A DNA stretch of 64,000 nucleotides. Origin: Icerya purchasi (Eukaryota > Arthropoda > Insecta > Hemiptera > Monophlebidae). The position numbers and the translations under genes are program-made. The notes beneath the pieces are model-generated. The model was not told the DNA's origin. It ran no database searches and saw nothing but the letters and a program-made list of their open reading frames with translations. Shown piece after piece: positions 10,906 to 21,384 of this stretch. How positions within the stretch are numbered: the stretch's first letter is position 1; each line of letters starts with the position of its first letter. The stretch covers positions 296,774,464-296,838,463 of the forward strand of contig CM077116.1 of the NCBI GenBank assembly GCA_039619475.1. The letters are read 5' to 3'.

Positions 10906-12171
10906 CACAAAATATACCAAGTTACCAGAGATTTTAAGTTTACAGAAATTATCTCGATGCTATTGAAAGATCGGAGATTTTATGTCTCATTAAATGGGAA
11001 GAAGAGTTCCCGGAGACTTCAAAAAAACGGGGTTCCTCAAGGTGGCGTCTTGTCACCGATCTTATTTAATATATATATATATATAAACGATCAGCCGATG
11101 ACTGATAATATTCAGTATTTTTCGTACGCAGATGATCTGGCTTTAGCAGCACAGCACGACACTTTTGGAGAAGTGAAAAAAACGCTAAACCATGAAATCG
11201 GTGAACTTGATACCTATTTCAAGAAAAATCGACTGAAGCCAAACCCGATAAAAACAGTGACTTGTGCCTTTCATCTAAAAAATCGTGAGGCAAAGCGGCA
11301 ACTACAAATTAAATGGGGAGATACCGAACTGAAGCACAAAGATAATCCGAAATACCTGGGCGTTATACTCGACAGATCGCTTACATACAAACAGCACTAC
11401 GAATCAGTTAAAATGAAAACCATGGCCAGAACAAACATAATACGTAAACTAATCGGTTCTAGCTGGGCAGCTAACGCAAACACCCTCAGAATTTCTTCCT
11501 TGGCGCTCTGTTATTCTATGTACTGGTGAATACGTATGCCCTGTGTGGGGCCGCTCAACACACGCCAAAAAGATCGATGTGGCCCTAAACGAAACATGCA
11601 GGCTGATAACTGGATGTCTGAAACCAACTCCTCTATCAAAACTTTACGAACTTAGTGGTATCGCCCCTCCAGAAATTCGACGGGAGGTAGCTGCAAAAAA
11701 TGAAAGGTTTAAAGCAGCCAACGACAACCGACACCCGTTATATGAATATAAGGGACTGGCTGAAACAAGATTAAAATCCAGGAACAGCTTTCTACAAAAG
11801 GTCGAAGAATTGACAGGCACTGCAGAAAGGAAAGACTTCGTATGTGGAACAGAAAAGCAAACGGTAGACAAAAGGTGGAAGCACTGCCTAGCGGGAATCA
11901 TCTAAGCTACAGTCTTTGGAGAACCCTGAATAGACTGAGAAGTGGAACTGTACGCGCACAAAATATAATCTGTACAAGTGGGGAATATCCGATAGCGATC
12001 GATGTGACTGCGGTGAAGTTCAGGACTATGGTCATCTATTTACATGTCCCGTCAGCGGCAAATACGAACTTGGAAGCTTGTACGACGACGTTGATAACGA
12101 CTTGATAAAATTTATAAAATATTGGACAACCTGTTGTATTTAGTCGACCGGACACGAAAATAAAAATAATA
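10906..12171 (+). mobile_element. LINE-A copy 1, 5' truncated, 12-bp TSD
   Basis: A 1.27-kb plus-strand LINE that starts inside the RT domain (FKFTEI, LLKDRRFYVSLNGK) and ends in an A-rich tail (about 12155-12171). It is flanked by the 12-base target-site duplication ACAAGCCATTGC. The frame 10957-11529 has GVPQGGVLSPILFN and the catalytic YADD in FSYADDLALAA. A frameshift near 11527 moves the reading to 11543-11905 (CPVWGRSTHAKK, CRLITGCL, LYELSGIAPPEIRRE). Another near 11880 leads to the C-terminal knuckle (CDCGEVQDYGHLFTC, about 12006-12050). At least two frameshifts make it inactive. Clade is uncertain. Confidence 0.8.
10957..11529 (+). pseudogene. LINE-A reverse transcriptase fragment
   Basis: 190-codon open stretch covering the RT palm and thumb: VPQGGVLSPILFN precedes the catalytic YADD box (about residue 53), followed by YLGVILDRSLTYKQH. 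It enters with the 5' truncation upstream and is cut by a frameshift at about 11527; the next frame continues the same protein. RTs of this type copy the element RNA at a nicked target site. As a truncated piece it cannot be functional. Confidence 0.7.
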
Positions 12172-12539
12172 ACAAGCCATTGCTCCTCCCTTTCCTAAAC
12201 CATCCGCTGATCCTATCGTGCTTCACATACGTTCCTTAATTTCGCATCTATTTCATTCCCGCTCTGTCCGTATTGATCTATTGTGGATTCCCAGCCATTG
12301 TGGAACTTCGGACACCGAGTTGGTTGACTCGTTGGCACGTTCGGCTGCTTCAAACGGTCAATTTATTAGTCATTTTCCAGCTCAAAGTCTTCTTCCTCTT
12401 TCTTTTTGTTCCCACCGCGACTGTTAGTCTGATCTCTATCCTTCGTCATTTTCTAATCCTGCTTCCTTTTATTTAGTCAGGAGGTTATGGCATGATGGGA
12501 GATGCCATTCAACAATAACACTCCGTGTTGCTTTACCAG

Positions 12540-12788
12540 TCAATCAAACCGGTGGGGAAGGTCTAGGGGCGTATAACGATTTAGTCTATGATTGACGTTG
12601 CTTGAGTGTAATAAATCAACTGCCAGCGGGTTAGGATGGCCTACTAACCTATGCAGGTAACGCTCGCCATAATTTTTAATTACTTTACTTACCTCCGGTA
12701 CATTTAGATCCCGATGTAAGTTATCATTGCGCATGTACCACGGTGCATTGGCTATTATTCTCAGTATTTTTGACTGGCACCGCTGCAT
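12540..12788 (-). pseudogene. Jockey-type LINE ORF2 C-terminus
   Basis: 82-codon stretch, the last part of ORF2 after the thumb (ILRIIANAPWYMRNDNLHRD, then VIKNYGERYLHRLVGHPN), closing with the natural-looking stop. It is separated from upstream ORF2 pieces by stops. Confidence 0.65.
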
Positions 12789-13639
12789 AATTTTAATATT
12801 AAACGCTCATGTTGTTCCCCAAAAAAAGATATACCGTAGGTCCACACCGGTTTGATAGCTGCATTATATAACAGCAATTTTGACTTCAGCGATAACACGG
12901 AAGTTTTGCCCAGTATCTAGTACATCTCCCTCAGCTTCAAGTTTATTTCCTTGGCTTTGATCTTAATATGCTCCTTCCAAGTCAAACGGCGATCAAGCCA
13001 CATGCCCACGTATCTGGCTTTATTTCCCTGTGGAATGGGACCATTAAGATCAACAGGAGGACATATACTGCGTCTGGTTGTGAATGTAACATGCACCGAT
13101 TTGGACGAATTGATCTTAATCCTTCATAGTTGTGTCCATTTCTTCAGGTCATTCAAACCAGCCTGCAAGTTCTTAGATGCTGCCACTGGATCGCTGTCCC
13201 TCGCAAATAGTGCTGTGTCATCAGCAAATGCTGCGAACTGGAAGGTCATGTGAGTAAACAAGAAAGAGGATTGGTCCTAATACTGAACCCCGGGGAACGC
13301 CAGCCTCAGCAGGATAAAACTCTGATATATCGTCGCCAGATTTTACTTGAAAGTACCTATCTGTCAAGTATGAAGACAGTAGTGGGTAATAGGAGTGTGG
13401 CAGGGTTTTTTTTTATTTTTGAAAGCAATCCCTCGTGCCACACGCGGTCGAAGGCCTGACTAACATCCAGGAAGGCGGCAGAACAATATTGCTTCCTATC
13501 AAAGCAATTACCAATGTATCTCTAAATTCTATGAATTTGTTCTACTGTAGCGTGCCCAGGACGAAACCCAAACTGATAGTCTGGAATTATACCCTGCAGC
13601 TGCTCTATTAGCCTAGACAACAATACTTTCTCAAATATT

Positions 13640-13924
13640 TTAGATACTATTGGTGATAGGTCCATATGATGAGGCTTCACTAGCGGGCTTACCTGGTTTC
13701 GGTATCATTATTACCTGAGCCATCTTCCACTGTGACGGATAATAACCCAGCCGAATAACGGCGTTGAAAATTGTTGTTAACAAAACTATTGCCTTTCGCG
13801 GTAAGAATTTTAGCATTTTTCCAGTGATCAGGTCATATCCAGAGGCTTTATGTGTTGCTAAATTGCAGATTATCACTTTTTTAATTTCTGAGGGCGTGAA
13901 ATGTTTGAATGGGGGGGGGGGCAT
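13640..13924 (-). pseudogene. Jockey-type LINE RT fingers fragment
   Basis: 94-codon stretch with FTPSEIKKVI, HKASGYDLITGKMLKFLP and KMAQVIMIPKPGKP, the conserved first RT blocks of Jockey-clade ORF2. It follows the EN-RT linker stretch at 14131-13925 (ALWKATEAFRRPQK, FKPHPPD), from which it is separated by a break at the poly-G/poly-P run. Confidence 0.7.
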
Positions 13925-14365
13925 TTAAAATGGTGCGACTAAATCACGCTTTACCTGGTCGTAAAAAGGCTCAAATCCGATGTCCGGAGGATGTGGTTTA
14001 AACACATTCTTAAGGTGTAGTCCAAAAACTTTCGCCTTATCGGGATCGCTACGTGCCCATTTACCATTATCTTTACGCAAGGGTGGTGTCATTTTTTGAG
14101 GTCTTCTGAACGCTTCGGTGGCCTTCCACAATGCGGGATTGTCTTTTTTAATGTCTCCGTTGTAAAGAATTGTTGTAAAGGTATTATTTTTATGCTGTTT
14201 TAATAATTTACTTAACTCTTTGCTTATTATGTTAAGAGAGTTTTTATGAGCTGGATACCTTGTTATTTGCCAAAGTTTTCTAATTTTTCTTTTTTCGTGG
14301 ATTTTTTGCTGAATAATATGCGGTTAGTTAAAGTCTGAGTTTACGGTGACGTTAGGGGTGCTCAA

Positions 14366-15136
14366 TCACGCTGCCTTTTGTAGCATATGATTGAAGTATT
14401 CAACTGCTTCGTCAATATTATCACCTGTTTTCAATGGAACATTGATGACAAGATTCTCTTCGATCCAGTGGATGTAAGAATACCAATCGATTCTATTATT
14501 GTGAAATTTAAAATTGGCCTTTTTAATTATTATTAGCGGACTTATTTCAAGTATTACCGGGGAATGATCCGACGTAAAGTCAAAAGATGTTTCAATATTT
14601 GCATATAAAGTACTAATACCTTTAGTAATAAAAAAATCAAGTAGGTCAGGTATTTTATTTCTATCAGAGGGCCAGTATGTAGGTTGTCCGTTGGAGAATA
14701 CTGTAAGTTTTGATTTCGAAATGCATTTGAATAGTTCCCTTCCTTTAGGATTTGTTAGTCGTGACCCAAAAAATGTATGCTTGGCATTATAATCTCCACC
14801 TACTATAAATTTATTTCCCAATGAGTTAAAAAAATCACTGAATTGATCGTGCATAATTTTGTACCTAGCTGGTCAGTATATCGATGAGATTGTTAATTGT
14901 TTACCTGTACTTGCAATTACTTTGATAGATATAGCTTGAATATGAGGTAATTGAATACAGTTGAATTGATAGTGCTTCAGATGTCTGCGTACTAAAATTG
15001 CTGCACCGCCACGAGGCTTACCGCACGGATGATCGGCCCGATAAAAATTATAACCATTTAAAGCATAATAGTTTTTTGAAGTGAAATGTGTTTCCGAAAG
15101 TAACACTACGTCTAATTTTTGACTAAGGACAAACAT
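14366..15136 (-). pseudogene. Jockey-type LINE endonuclease, two pieces
   Basis: Two same-strand open stretches, 15136-14873 (VVLLSETHFTS, GGAAILVRRHLKHY) and 14854-14366 (KFIVGGDYNAKHTFFGSR, DLLDFFITKGIS, FTSDHSPVIL), form one apurinic-type endonuclease domain. Key residues E of SETH, D and N of GGDYNAKH, and SDH are visible. A stop between the pieces, at the SSIY junction, inactivates it. The enzyme nicks target DNA to prime reverse transcription. Confidence 0.7.
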
Positions 15137-15198
15137 TTCAAGCTCGAATTGTCGTTGTAACTACCCGTTAATATTCCAGATAGCTATTCGAATTGAGT

Positions 15199-16524
15199 TC
15201 ATTTTGTATTGATTAATTTTGGCATGAGCGCTGTGAGTACATCCATCAGTCTGTTGAACATGATCTCCATGCAATTGAAAGATGTTGTAAACATGTTTTC
15301 TAAGCGCAGGAATGATTGTTCTAACGATGATTGAAGGTCATATCCGGGAGTCCGTTGAAAGCTATCGCTATTCTTTTCGACATTTGTAGGATTAAAAATT
15401 TTCTTATGATTTTTCCTCCTTGCACCACCTACGACTTTCGCATAGGAAATGCCGGAAGGGTGAAACACAGAAGTTTGCTGCTGCGCTAATAGGGCCCCAG
15501 TATGACCACTCACCGCACCTCTGATATGATTTGCGAGTGCAGGAAATTCTGATACAGTATTGCTAATAGGCAAATACTGCTGCTCCTTACCAGGACTCTG
15601 GTTATTATGTGTTGTTTTTAGCGGATTGTTCGGTTGTTTATGCTTTCTATTGCATATTTCTAAATATACAGCACAGCCTTTATAATTCGCTGGATGACAG
15701 CCACTGCATAGAGCGCAGGTTGGATCTGTCTCCTTGCTTTTAGTGCAGTTGGCTGTTAAATGCTGCTTTCCGCATTTGACACATCTTGGTGCCTTTTTAC
15801 AGAAGTTACGGGAGTGACCATACTGCTGACAACGCAGACATTGAATCAGACCTTTTTTGTGCGGTACTTCGACCTTTATTTTCATATTTAGCAGTAATTT
15901 TAGGTGAAATATGCTCGTGTTGTTCTCGTTTGGTTCTAAATCTATAAAGAAAAGAGGCAATAGTTCTTTTGTTTTCCTGTCGTTAATATTAAATACGTCC
16001 CTGACGATATGGGCCTCATCAGCTAGCGCCAGTTTAATATCGTCCTTGTTAACTGATGGATGTATGTTTTTTAAGACCACGCGATATGCTTTTTCCTGCT
16101 TTATCTGGTATGTATGATATTCAGCCTCGAGAGAATCTAGAGCCTTTATTATTACTCTGTAGTTTTCTATGCCGTCGACAGCTATTTTAATGGAATTTTT
16201 ATTTATTATTTTGAAGGTGCACTTGTTTACACCAATTAGTTCGTCTAATCTTTTATTTAATGCGGGAAGGTTAACTACGTTATTAACAGATATGGGAGGT
16301 GGACGAATAGTCGTATTTTCATTGCCTGCATGGCGGTCGGACTGGGTTTCACCCTCGACTTCATCCATCGAACCACTGTCAGTGTGGTTAGCTAAGACTG
16401 AAAATTTATTTTTGGTCGGTATAGGCTCAAACTGTTTCGTTCTCTTTTTAAAAATATCCGGGCTTGAATTTAAGTTTCCCTTGCGCTTGTTCTGTACGAC
16501 AGACCAGCTAGAATCTTCTTCCAT
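15199..16524 (-). CDS. Jockey-type LINE ORF1 (Gag-like nucleic-acid-binding protein)
   Basis: 441-codon uninterrupted frame. The N-terminal third is polar and likely disordered. The middle (about residues 95-235) is the RRM-like or PRE_C2HC-type region (TYQIKQEKAYRVVLKNIHP, then VEVPHKKGLIQC). Three zinc knuckles follow at about residues 230-285: CLRCQQYGHSRNFC, CVKCGKQHLTANC and CALCSGCHPANYKGC. Such proteins bind the element RNA and form the RNP that ORF2 uses. It is striking that ORF1 is open while ORF2 just downstream is broken. The start chosen is the first ATG of the frame (MEEDSSWSVVQNKRKG). It is a transposon gene, not a host gene. Confidence 0.8.
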   Translation of the reverse strand: MEEDSSWSVVQNKRKGNLNSSPDIFKKRTKQFEPIPTKNKFSVLANHTDSGSMDEVEGETQSDRHAGNENTTIRPPPISVNNVVNLPALNKRLDELIGVNKCTFKIINKNSIKIAVDGIENYRVIIKALDSLEAEYHTYQIKQEKAYRVVLKNIHPSVNKDDIKLALADEAHIVRDVFNINDRKTKELLPLFFIDLEPNENNTSIFHLKLLLNMKIKVEVPHKKGLIQCLRCQQYGHSRNFCKKAPRCVKCGKQHLTANCTKSKETDPTCALCSGCHPANYKGCAVYLEICNRKHKQPNNPLKTTHNNQSPGKEQQYLPISNTVSEFPALANHIRGAVSGHTGALLAQQQTSVFHPSGISYAKVVGGARRKNHKKIFNPTNVEKNSDSFQRTPGYDLQSSLEQSFLRLENMFTTSFNCMEIMFNRLMDVLTALMPKLINTK

Positions 16525-16795
16525 CGAACTTAATTCAGACAGATTTTCATTTGCGAAGACAACCGGGCCCGCAACGATCGAGGGATTGCTTGAATCGATA
16601 GTGTCGATATTGGGTAGAGCGAGAAGAGGCGTTTGTGTGTACGGTGTAGTATGTAGCGCATATAGCTGAGTGAACGGTGCTTGACCGACGTTATAGTAGC
16701 ATTGCGGTGGTAATGGCGGGCTTTGCTGTATATCAATTGTCTTAGCAGCTAAGGAATAGTTTCTGTAGAATGGACGACGGTAGCAACGTCGGTGG

Positions 16796-17511
16796 GGACA
16801 GAAGAATAAAACTTGATATGTATTTTAAGAAAAATCGACCGACGCCAAACCCGTTAAAAATGGTGACGTGTGCTTTTTATCTGAAAAATTGTGGAACAAA
16901 GTGGCAACTACAAGTCAATGGAGAGATGCTGACCTAAAGTACATGGGTGTTATACTGAACAGATCGCTTACATACAAACAGCACTACGAATCAGTTAAGA
17001 TGAAAATCATGGCCAGAAGAAACATAATTTGTAAGCCGAAAGGCTTCAACTGAACAGCTAACGCAAACCCTCTTAGAATTTCTTCCTTGACGTTTTGTTA
17101 TTCTACAGGTGATCATATGCATGCCCGGTATAAGACCCCGCTCATCTGCGCGTCAAAAAGATCGGTGTGGTCCTGAACGAGAAATGCAGACTGATAATTG
17201 GATGTCTAAGACCAGCGCCTCTACCAAAACTTTACGAACTTAGTGGTATCGCTCTTCCAGAAATTCGACAGGAGTCGCTAGAAAAAATGAATAGTTAAAA
17301 TCTATCAATGACAATCGACACCCGAAAATGAATATAAAGGATTGACTGAAACAAGACTAAAGTCCAGGCATAGTCTTCTGCGATAGATTGAAGAACTGAC
17401 ATTTACTATAGAAAAAATGAGACTTCGCATGTGGAATACAAAAGCAAAACGGTACACCAAAGGCGGAAGCTCTAGCAGAAGTCACTCAAGTTATAGTCTT
17501 CGAAAAACAAC
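16796..17511 (+). mobile_element. LINE-A copy 2, left part, decayed
   Basis: Plus-strand sequence similar to LINE-A copy 1 from about codon YFKKNRLKPNP onward. Recognisable pieces are NRSLTYKQHYESVKMK (about 16960-17010), a degraded counterpart of the CLKP--LPKLYELSGIA block near 17200-17260, and the region before the C-terminal knuckle near 17420-17510. It has more stops than copy 1. The homology stops at 17511 and resumes at 19283, so it is interrupted by LINE-D. Confidence 0.7.
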
Positions 17512-19282
17512 CTTGATTTTTTTTTTTTTTGAAATAACTGTAAAGGGTCCCAGGAGGTCTATAGTGTGGGTGCCCAAACACTTATCGTTTATTGTATAAA
17601 AGTAACGTACAATGTACTATCAACGTCCGACGATAAGCTAAGTTATTACTATTATTATACATAGCGGCATATTTACTAAAATAGCTACATAACCACAAAC
17701 GCGTGAAATAAAACAACAATCTTCGTAAATCGAGCTAACGTCTTATCCTACTATTAAAACGTATACACTTCCGATCTGGAAATTTATAACTAATAATATT
17801 ATTATACAGTATGTATTCTACGGTATCACCGCAAACATATCCCAACCCATACAAGCAACCAGAGAGTACAATCAGGTAGAATAAATACAACACAAAAGAA
17901 ATAATCACATCTTATACATTAACGCTATTAATGTTAAAACAGAAGAATATATCCAAATAACGGCTACTGCCAACGCAACATAGTTAACTATAATAAATAT
18001 TCTAAACAAATATCAAATAGGTGTAATTATGCTCTATTATGCCGCATGCACGCAAGTCCGAATACTCTTCTATATTATATTTAGAGGATGACCGAGAAAC
18101 CTGCAAATTATTACTCCTATCCCTGCAACCAAGCAATTAACCAAATTTTTATTTTTTCCTTCCAAACTACTAAATTTTGTTCTGTCCAGATTTCCTTCAA
18201 TTCATTAATACATTTTCTTCGACCATATCTATTTTATTATTTACCTCCCGCCGCAATTGAAAGGACAATTCTTTAGGTACCCTGGTACTTCGCTTCTTAT
18301 CTATTAATGGCAGTTGCACGTCTTGCAACTTACCTTTTAGCAACTTGTGATAACAATACATCGCTTTTGGAGGTAGTTCCTTATTTTCTATCCACCATAT
18401 AGGTTCGGAAATATTTCTGCTTCCCAGATTTCCGGAGGGAGCTATTAACTTCACACATCTCGCTGGTAAATTGCTGATTTTGCTCACTTCCCTTTTTTTT
18501 TCCTCGCCCCATATTTGAACAGCATAATGGACTCTAGATGCTATTAAAGCCTTACAATACATCCTTACTACATCGTGGGGCATCAGAAATTTTAATCTAT
18601 ATAACGCTGGTATAGACTGCCCTATTTTTAGAGTAAGGTTATTTATGTGCATTTTTCATGTTAATGCGTTGTCAATCACTAACCTTTTTCTACGGCAGCA
18701 AAAACCAAGTTTGTATAGATAAGAAACAGTAATGACGCTAAGACTGTTCCTAAACCCGTAGTAACGACTGCCTCTGCGCTTTGTATATTTTTGATTTTCA
18801 CTATAATCTTCCGATTTGTCATGTAATTGTGAAACCATTCTTTTTGTCTACCTAATATTCCGATGTTTCCTAAATCCCGCATAAGTAGGTCATGATTATC
18901 AAAATCAAAGGCTTTGTTGAAGTCTAAAGAGGCTACTAGAAATATAGTACCTTCCGCCATACCACAGTTAACTTGTGATTTACAAGCGATTGCAGTAACG
19001 TTGTAGGGGACTTACCCTGCCGAAATCCAAACTGATTATCCGCAATAAGATAATTTCCTTCGAGAAATTGTCACAAATGCGACGCAACATAATGTTCCGG
19101 GATCTTTGCAAATGCAGAAATTAAAGTTACTGGCCTGTAGTTTACAGTTTTTGAGCGATCCCCTCGTTTATATATCGGTTTAACGCGATACCTAGTTTCA
19201 AACTTTGTGGTATACACCCAGTATTTATTGTGTAATTAATAATTTTGACGAGGAGCGATATAAAAGTCTTAGAGTTGCTCGT
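17512..19282 (-). mobile_element. LINE-D, 5' truncated, nested in LINE-A copy 2
   Basis: Minus-strand LINE of about 1.77 kb whose poly(A) tail is the T tract at about 17517-17531. Translation gives DNQFGFRQGKSPTTLL (about 19040), LVASLDFNKAFDFDNHDLL (18940-18880), NIGILGRQKEWFHNYMTNRK, and LLFLIYTN in place of GPLLFLIYIND (about 18720). The catalytic YADD region falls in a break near 18700-18650. The thumb and C-terminal region follow in 18652-18197 (ALYRLKFLM, ASRVHYAVQIWG). Wording is closest to CR1- or Daphne-like clades, but the clade is not certain. The copy is inactive. Confidence 0.65.
18197..18652 (-). pseudogene. LINE-D RT C-terminal region
   Basis: 151-codon open stretch starting in the RT thumb (HINNLTLKIGQSIPALYRLK) and continuing into the tail that CR1-like elements carry (YCKALIASRVHYAVQIWGEE). 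It is flanked upstream by the RT palm piece 18960-18679, in another frame, and downstream by about 660 bases of 3' UTR to the T tract. Confidence 0.6.
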
Positions 19283-19345
19283 TAAGGAGTAGACTAAAAA
19301 GTGGAACTGCGCGCACAAAATATAATCTCTGTAAATGGGTAATAG
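19283..19345 (+). mobile_element. LINE-A copy 2, right part
   Basis: Resumes the LINE-A sequence: AGTAGACTAAAAAGTGGAAC (about 19287) and CGCACAAAATATAATCT match copy 1 at 11930-11975. It continues only to about 19340. Confidence 0.6.
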
Positions 19346-19430
19346 CAGCGTGGGAGCCTAGTGGTTAAGGTGCTTGGCTGTCGAATTATTTTGAAAGTTT
19401 AGGGGCCTATATTAATTATGTCATTACTTT
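19345..19430 (+). mobile_element. Possible decayed tRNA-derived SINE head
   Basis: GCCTAGTGGTTAAGGTGCTT (about 19357) resembles a tRNA or SINE A-box region and is followed by GGCTGTCGAA, but the B-box is poor (AGTTTAGGGGCC). A remnant SINE inserted just after the LINE-A 3' region is plausible; a true tRNA gene is not. Confidence 0.3.
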
Positions 19431-20128
19431 ACAGCATTTTGCCATCACCTATGAACAATAATTGTTCGGGGAAGTCGGCATCCTTCATACTGGTTCTTAA
19501 ACCGAACGTTCTGATGTTATTCTACAATCGACTATTGGATTTTATTAACGATTAGTGTCTACGTCATTCTAATGCTGCTAATGATAAAAAATCCTGTTAC
19601 AAAATATGTTACGCTTTTGAGTGATGCTTAAGACAATTACTTTTTTCTTCTCTGTTTTTTTATCACTTACGGACGTTACTGTATACATTAATAATAAAAT
19701 TATAATTAACTCTTTTTAATCGATATATTTTCTCTAAGCGAGTATTATGCCGCGGAACTAACAAATTTGTTCGTTTCACTAACTGATGAAACTACTTTTA
19801 TTTTCAATCACTGTGCGAAGTGTTAATCAAGAGAAAATATTTTAGAACAGATTTTTTGCAACAGAAATTTGCTAGAAAGTTTTACAACTATGGCCTTAGA
19901 AGCGTTCAGAAAAATATAAATGAAGCTTTGACGGCAAATTCTAAAATTCCGAACTTACTATCAACCGGACTGCAAAACCATAGTGAATAAATAAAAATAT
20001 TCTAAAATCAGTTTTATTCATTGCATAATATTAAAATTGGTTATTGCAATTTCAATTTCTATCAGAAACAGAGCGTCTTGAAGCATTTTTTCTCTGAATT
20101 TATTCCGGACGCATAGTGCAGCGAGAAA
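19431..20128. other. Upstream region of the receptor exon, no gene recognised
   Basis: A+T-rich sequence between LINE debris and the gustatory-receptor-like exon. It would hold the promoter and 5' UTR of that gene, but no specific element can be supported. A 74-codon frame at 20129-20353 overlaps the receptor start in another frame and has no recognisable domain. Confidence 0.4.
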
Positions 20129-20288
20129 ATGTTATCCGCGATATGTAAATGTTTTTATCAAAGTCGTTTACGAAAACGATTCTATTGTTATCGTCATTTC
20201 AGCTTGCCCAAGAATGCATTCAATCTTTCTTATTTAATAATTCTAGTAGTGAATATAACTTACAGATTGTCGACGAGACAAACGTTTT

Positions 20289-21227
20289 TTGACGGACAAT
20301 TTGAAACTCGTGCACATTCTGATGAAACTCTGCGGCATACTGCTTCCAAATGACGAGAACTTCAGACTTCCATTCCTGATGATCGTCAAATACGCCTACC
20401 GCAGTATAATTATCGCTTTCATCTTCTACGTCGCCGTGCTGTACATAAACTTAGTATTTATACGCCTGTCCGATACTACCACAATGAAAATATCGCTATT
20501 CGTTCAGATGATCGGAGTAATGATTACATCGCTAGCCGTGATGCCCTGTTCTATCTACAGCTGCGATTCGTACCGGAAATCAATAAACGATTTCGACGAG
20601 CTCGAGAAAGACATGTATCGGTTATTAAACATAGATCTATGGCAGAACACCCCGAAAATTAGAATGTACCTCTTGTTTAATTTTCTACATCTGATAATTA
20701 GAATTCCGTACGAAATGCTAAACCAACGAATAGATTTGCTGTTCGGTACATTCGGGCTTTTTTATTGGTCGATTACAGCGATTCCCGATTATAACACTGA
20801 AATGACACTTCGACTGTTGAGCCGATATTTCGAATGCATGAACGATTATTTCGCAACATTCAAACGACGAAATAATCTGAACACAGCGACCAACGGACAA
20901 AGGAACCATCAGCAATCCGCTCAAATAATCGCCGATCCGATCGTTTCATTGTCTAGGGAAACATGTGAACACTTTATAAACATCTACTCAAAGTTGATCG
21001 AGGATACGGAAAATATGAATGAAATCTTATCGATACAGCTGTTATGCTATACTGCCGTACGATTTGTTTTCCTCATCAGTCAACTGCATATCTTATTGAA
21101 CTTACTAATCCCCAAGCCGGTTCACAATCCCTATAACAATAGTTACCTGATCGAAATGTACACGTTGGCGATGCTTTTTTACAGAACGTGGTGCATTCCA
21201 AAATTAGCGGACAGAATTATGCATCAG
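20289..21227 (+). CDS. Gustatory-receptor-like protein (7tm_7 family), long first exon, C-terminus missing
   Basis: A 313-codon exon from ATG 20289 (MTDNLKLVHILMKLCG) to the splice donor CAG|GTAAGT at 21227/21228. Six hydrophobic segments are visible at about residues 33-55, 68-92, 122-144, 148-165, 248-275 and 285-305. The segment CEHFINIYSKLIEDTENMNE before the fifth helix has the usual gustatory-receptor loop character. Such receptors are multi-pass ligand-gated cation channels of chemosensory neurons. The final exon should encode the seventh helix with the TYxxxxQF signature; none was found up to 28.0 kb on this strand. The frame itself has no lesion. It is either a gene with distant 3' exons or a truncated pseudogene. 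An odorant receptor is less likely. Confidence 0.7.
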
Positions 21228-21317
21228 GTAAGTTTCGTTTTTTTACATACATCTGTAATGACGCACCGTCTCGAAATATCCAAATGGAATTTATACATGC
21301 GATATAAGGATAAATTA

Positions 21318-21384
<67 letters not shown>

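Larger units (their letters stand above)
10830..12476 (+). mobile_element. LINE-B RNase H fragment, split by LINE-A copy 1
   Basis: The left piece (10830-10905) reads LFIASTSNISKVLLCSDSNG, matching the RNase H strand of the long LINE-B copy (SSTSGVHKFLIVSDSKG). The right piece (12172-12476) continues with LHIRSLISHLFHSRSVRIDL, LWIPSHCG and DSLARSAASNGQF, then SNPASFY. The split falls at the 12-base repeat ACAAGCCATTGC (10894-10905 and 12172-12183). Removing the insert rejoins the domain. The fragment ends where the minus-strand Jockey-type LINE begins. Confidence 0.75.
12477..16795 (-). mobile_element. Near-full-length Jockey-type LINE, ORF1 open, ORF2 decayed
   Basis: Minus strand, about 4.3 kb. 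The 5' region lies near 16795-16525, ORF1 at 16524-15199, and ORF2 from about 15198 down to 12540. ORF2 order: endonuclease (LLSETHFTS, IVGGDYNAKHTFFGSR, SDHSPVIL), RT fingers (SGYDLITGKMLKFLP, MAQVIMIPKPGKP), catalytic FADDTALFARD near 13220, thumb (RYVGMWLDRRLTWKEH, about 12995), and the C-terminus SKILRIIANAPWYMRN to the end near 12540. The IPKPGKP and LRIIANAPWY wording is typical of the Jockey clade. ORF2 holds several stops and frameshifts. A 9-base G run near 13912-13920 coincides with one break. Confidence 0.8.

Noticed and set aside
19345..19430. Possible functional tRNA gene
   Set aside because: B-box is poor and no cloverleaf can be folded by eye; at most a SINE remnant.
20129..20353. 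74-codon frame before the receptor exon
   Set aside because: Different frame from the receptor, overlaps its start, and has no recognisable motif.
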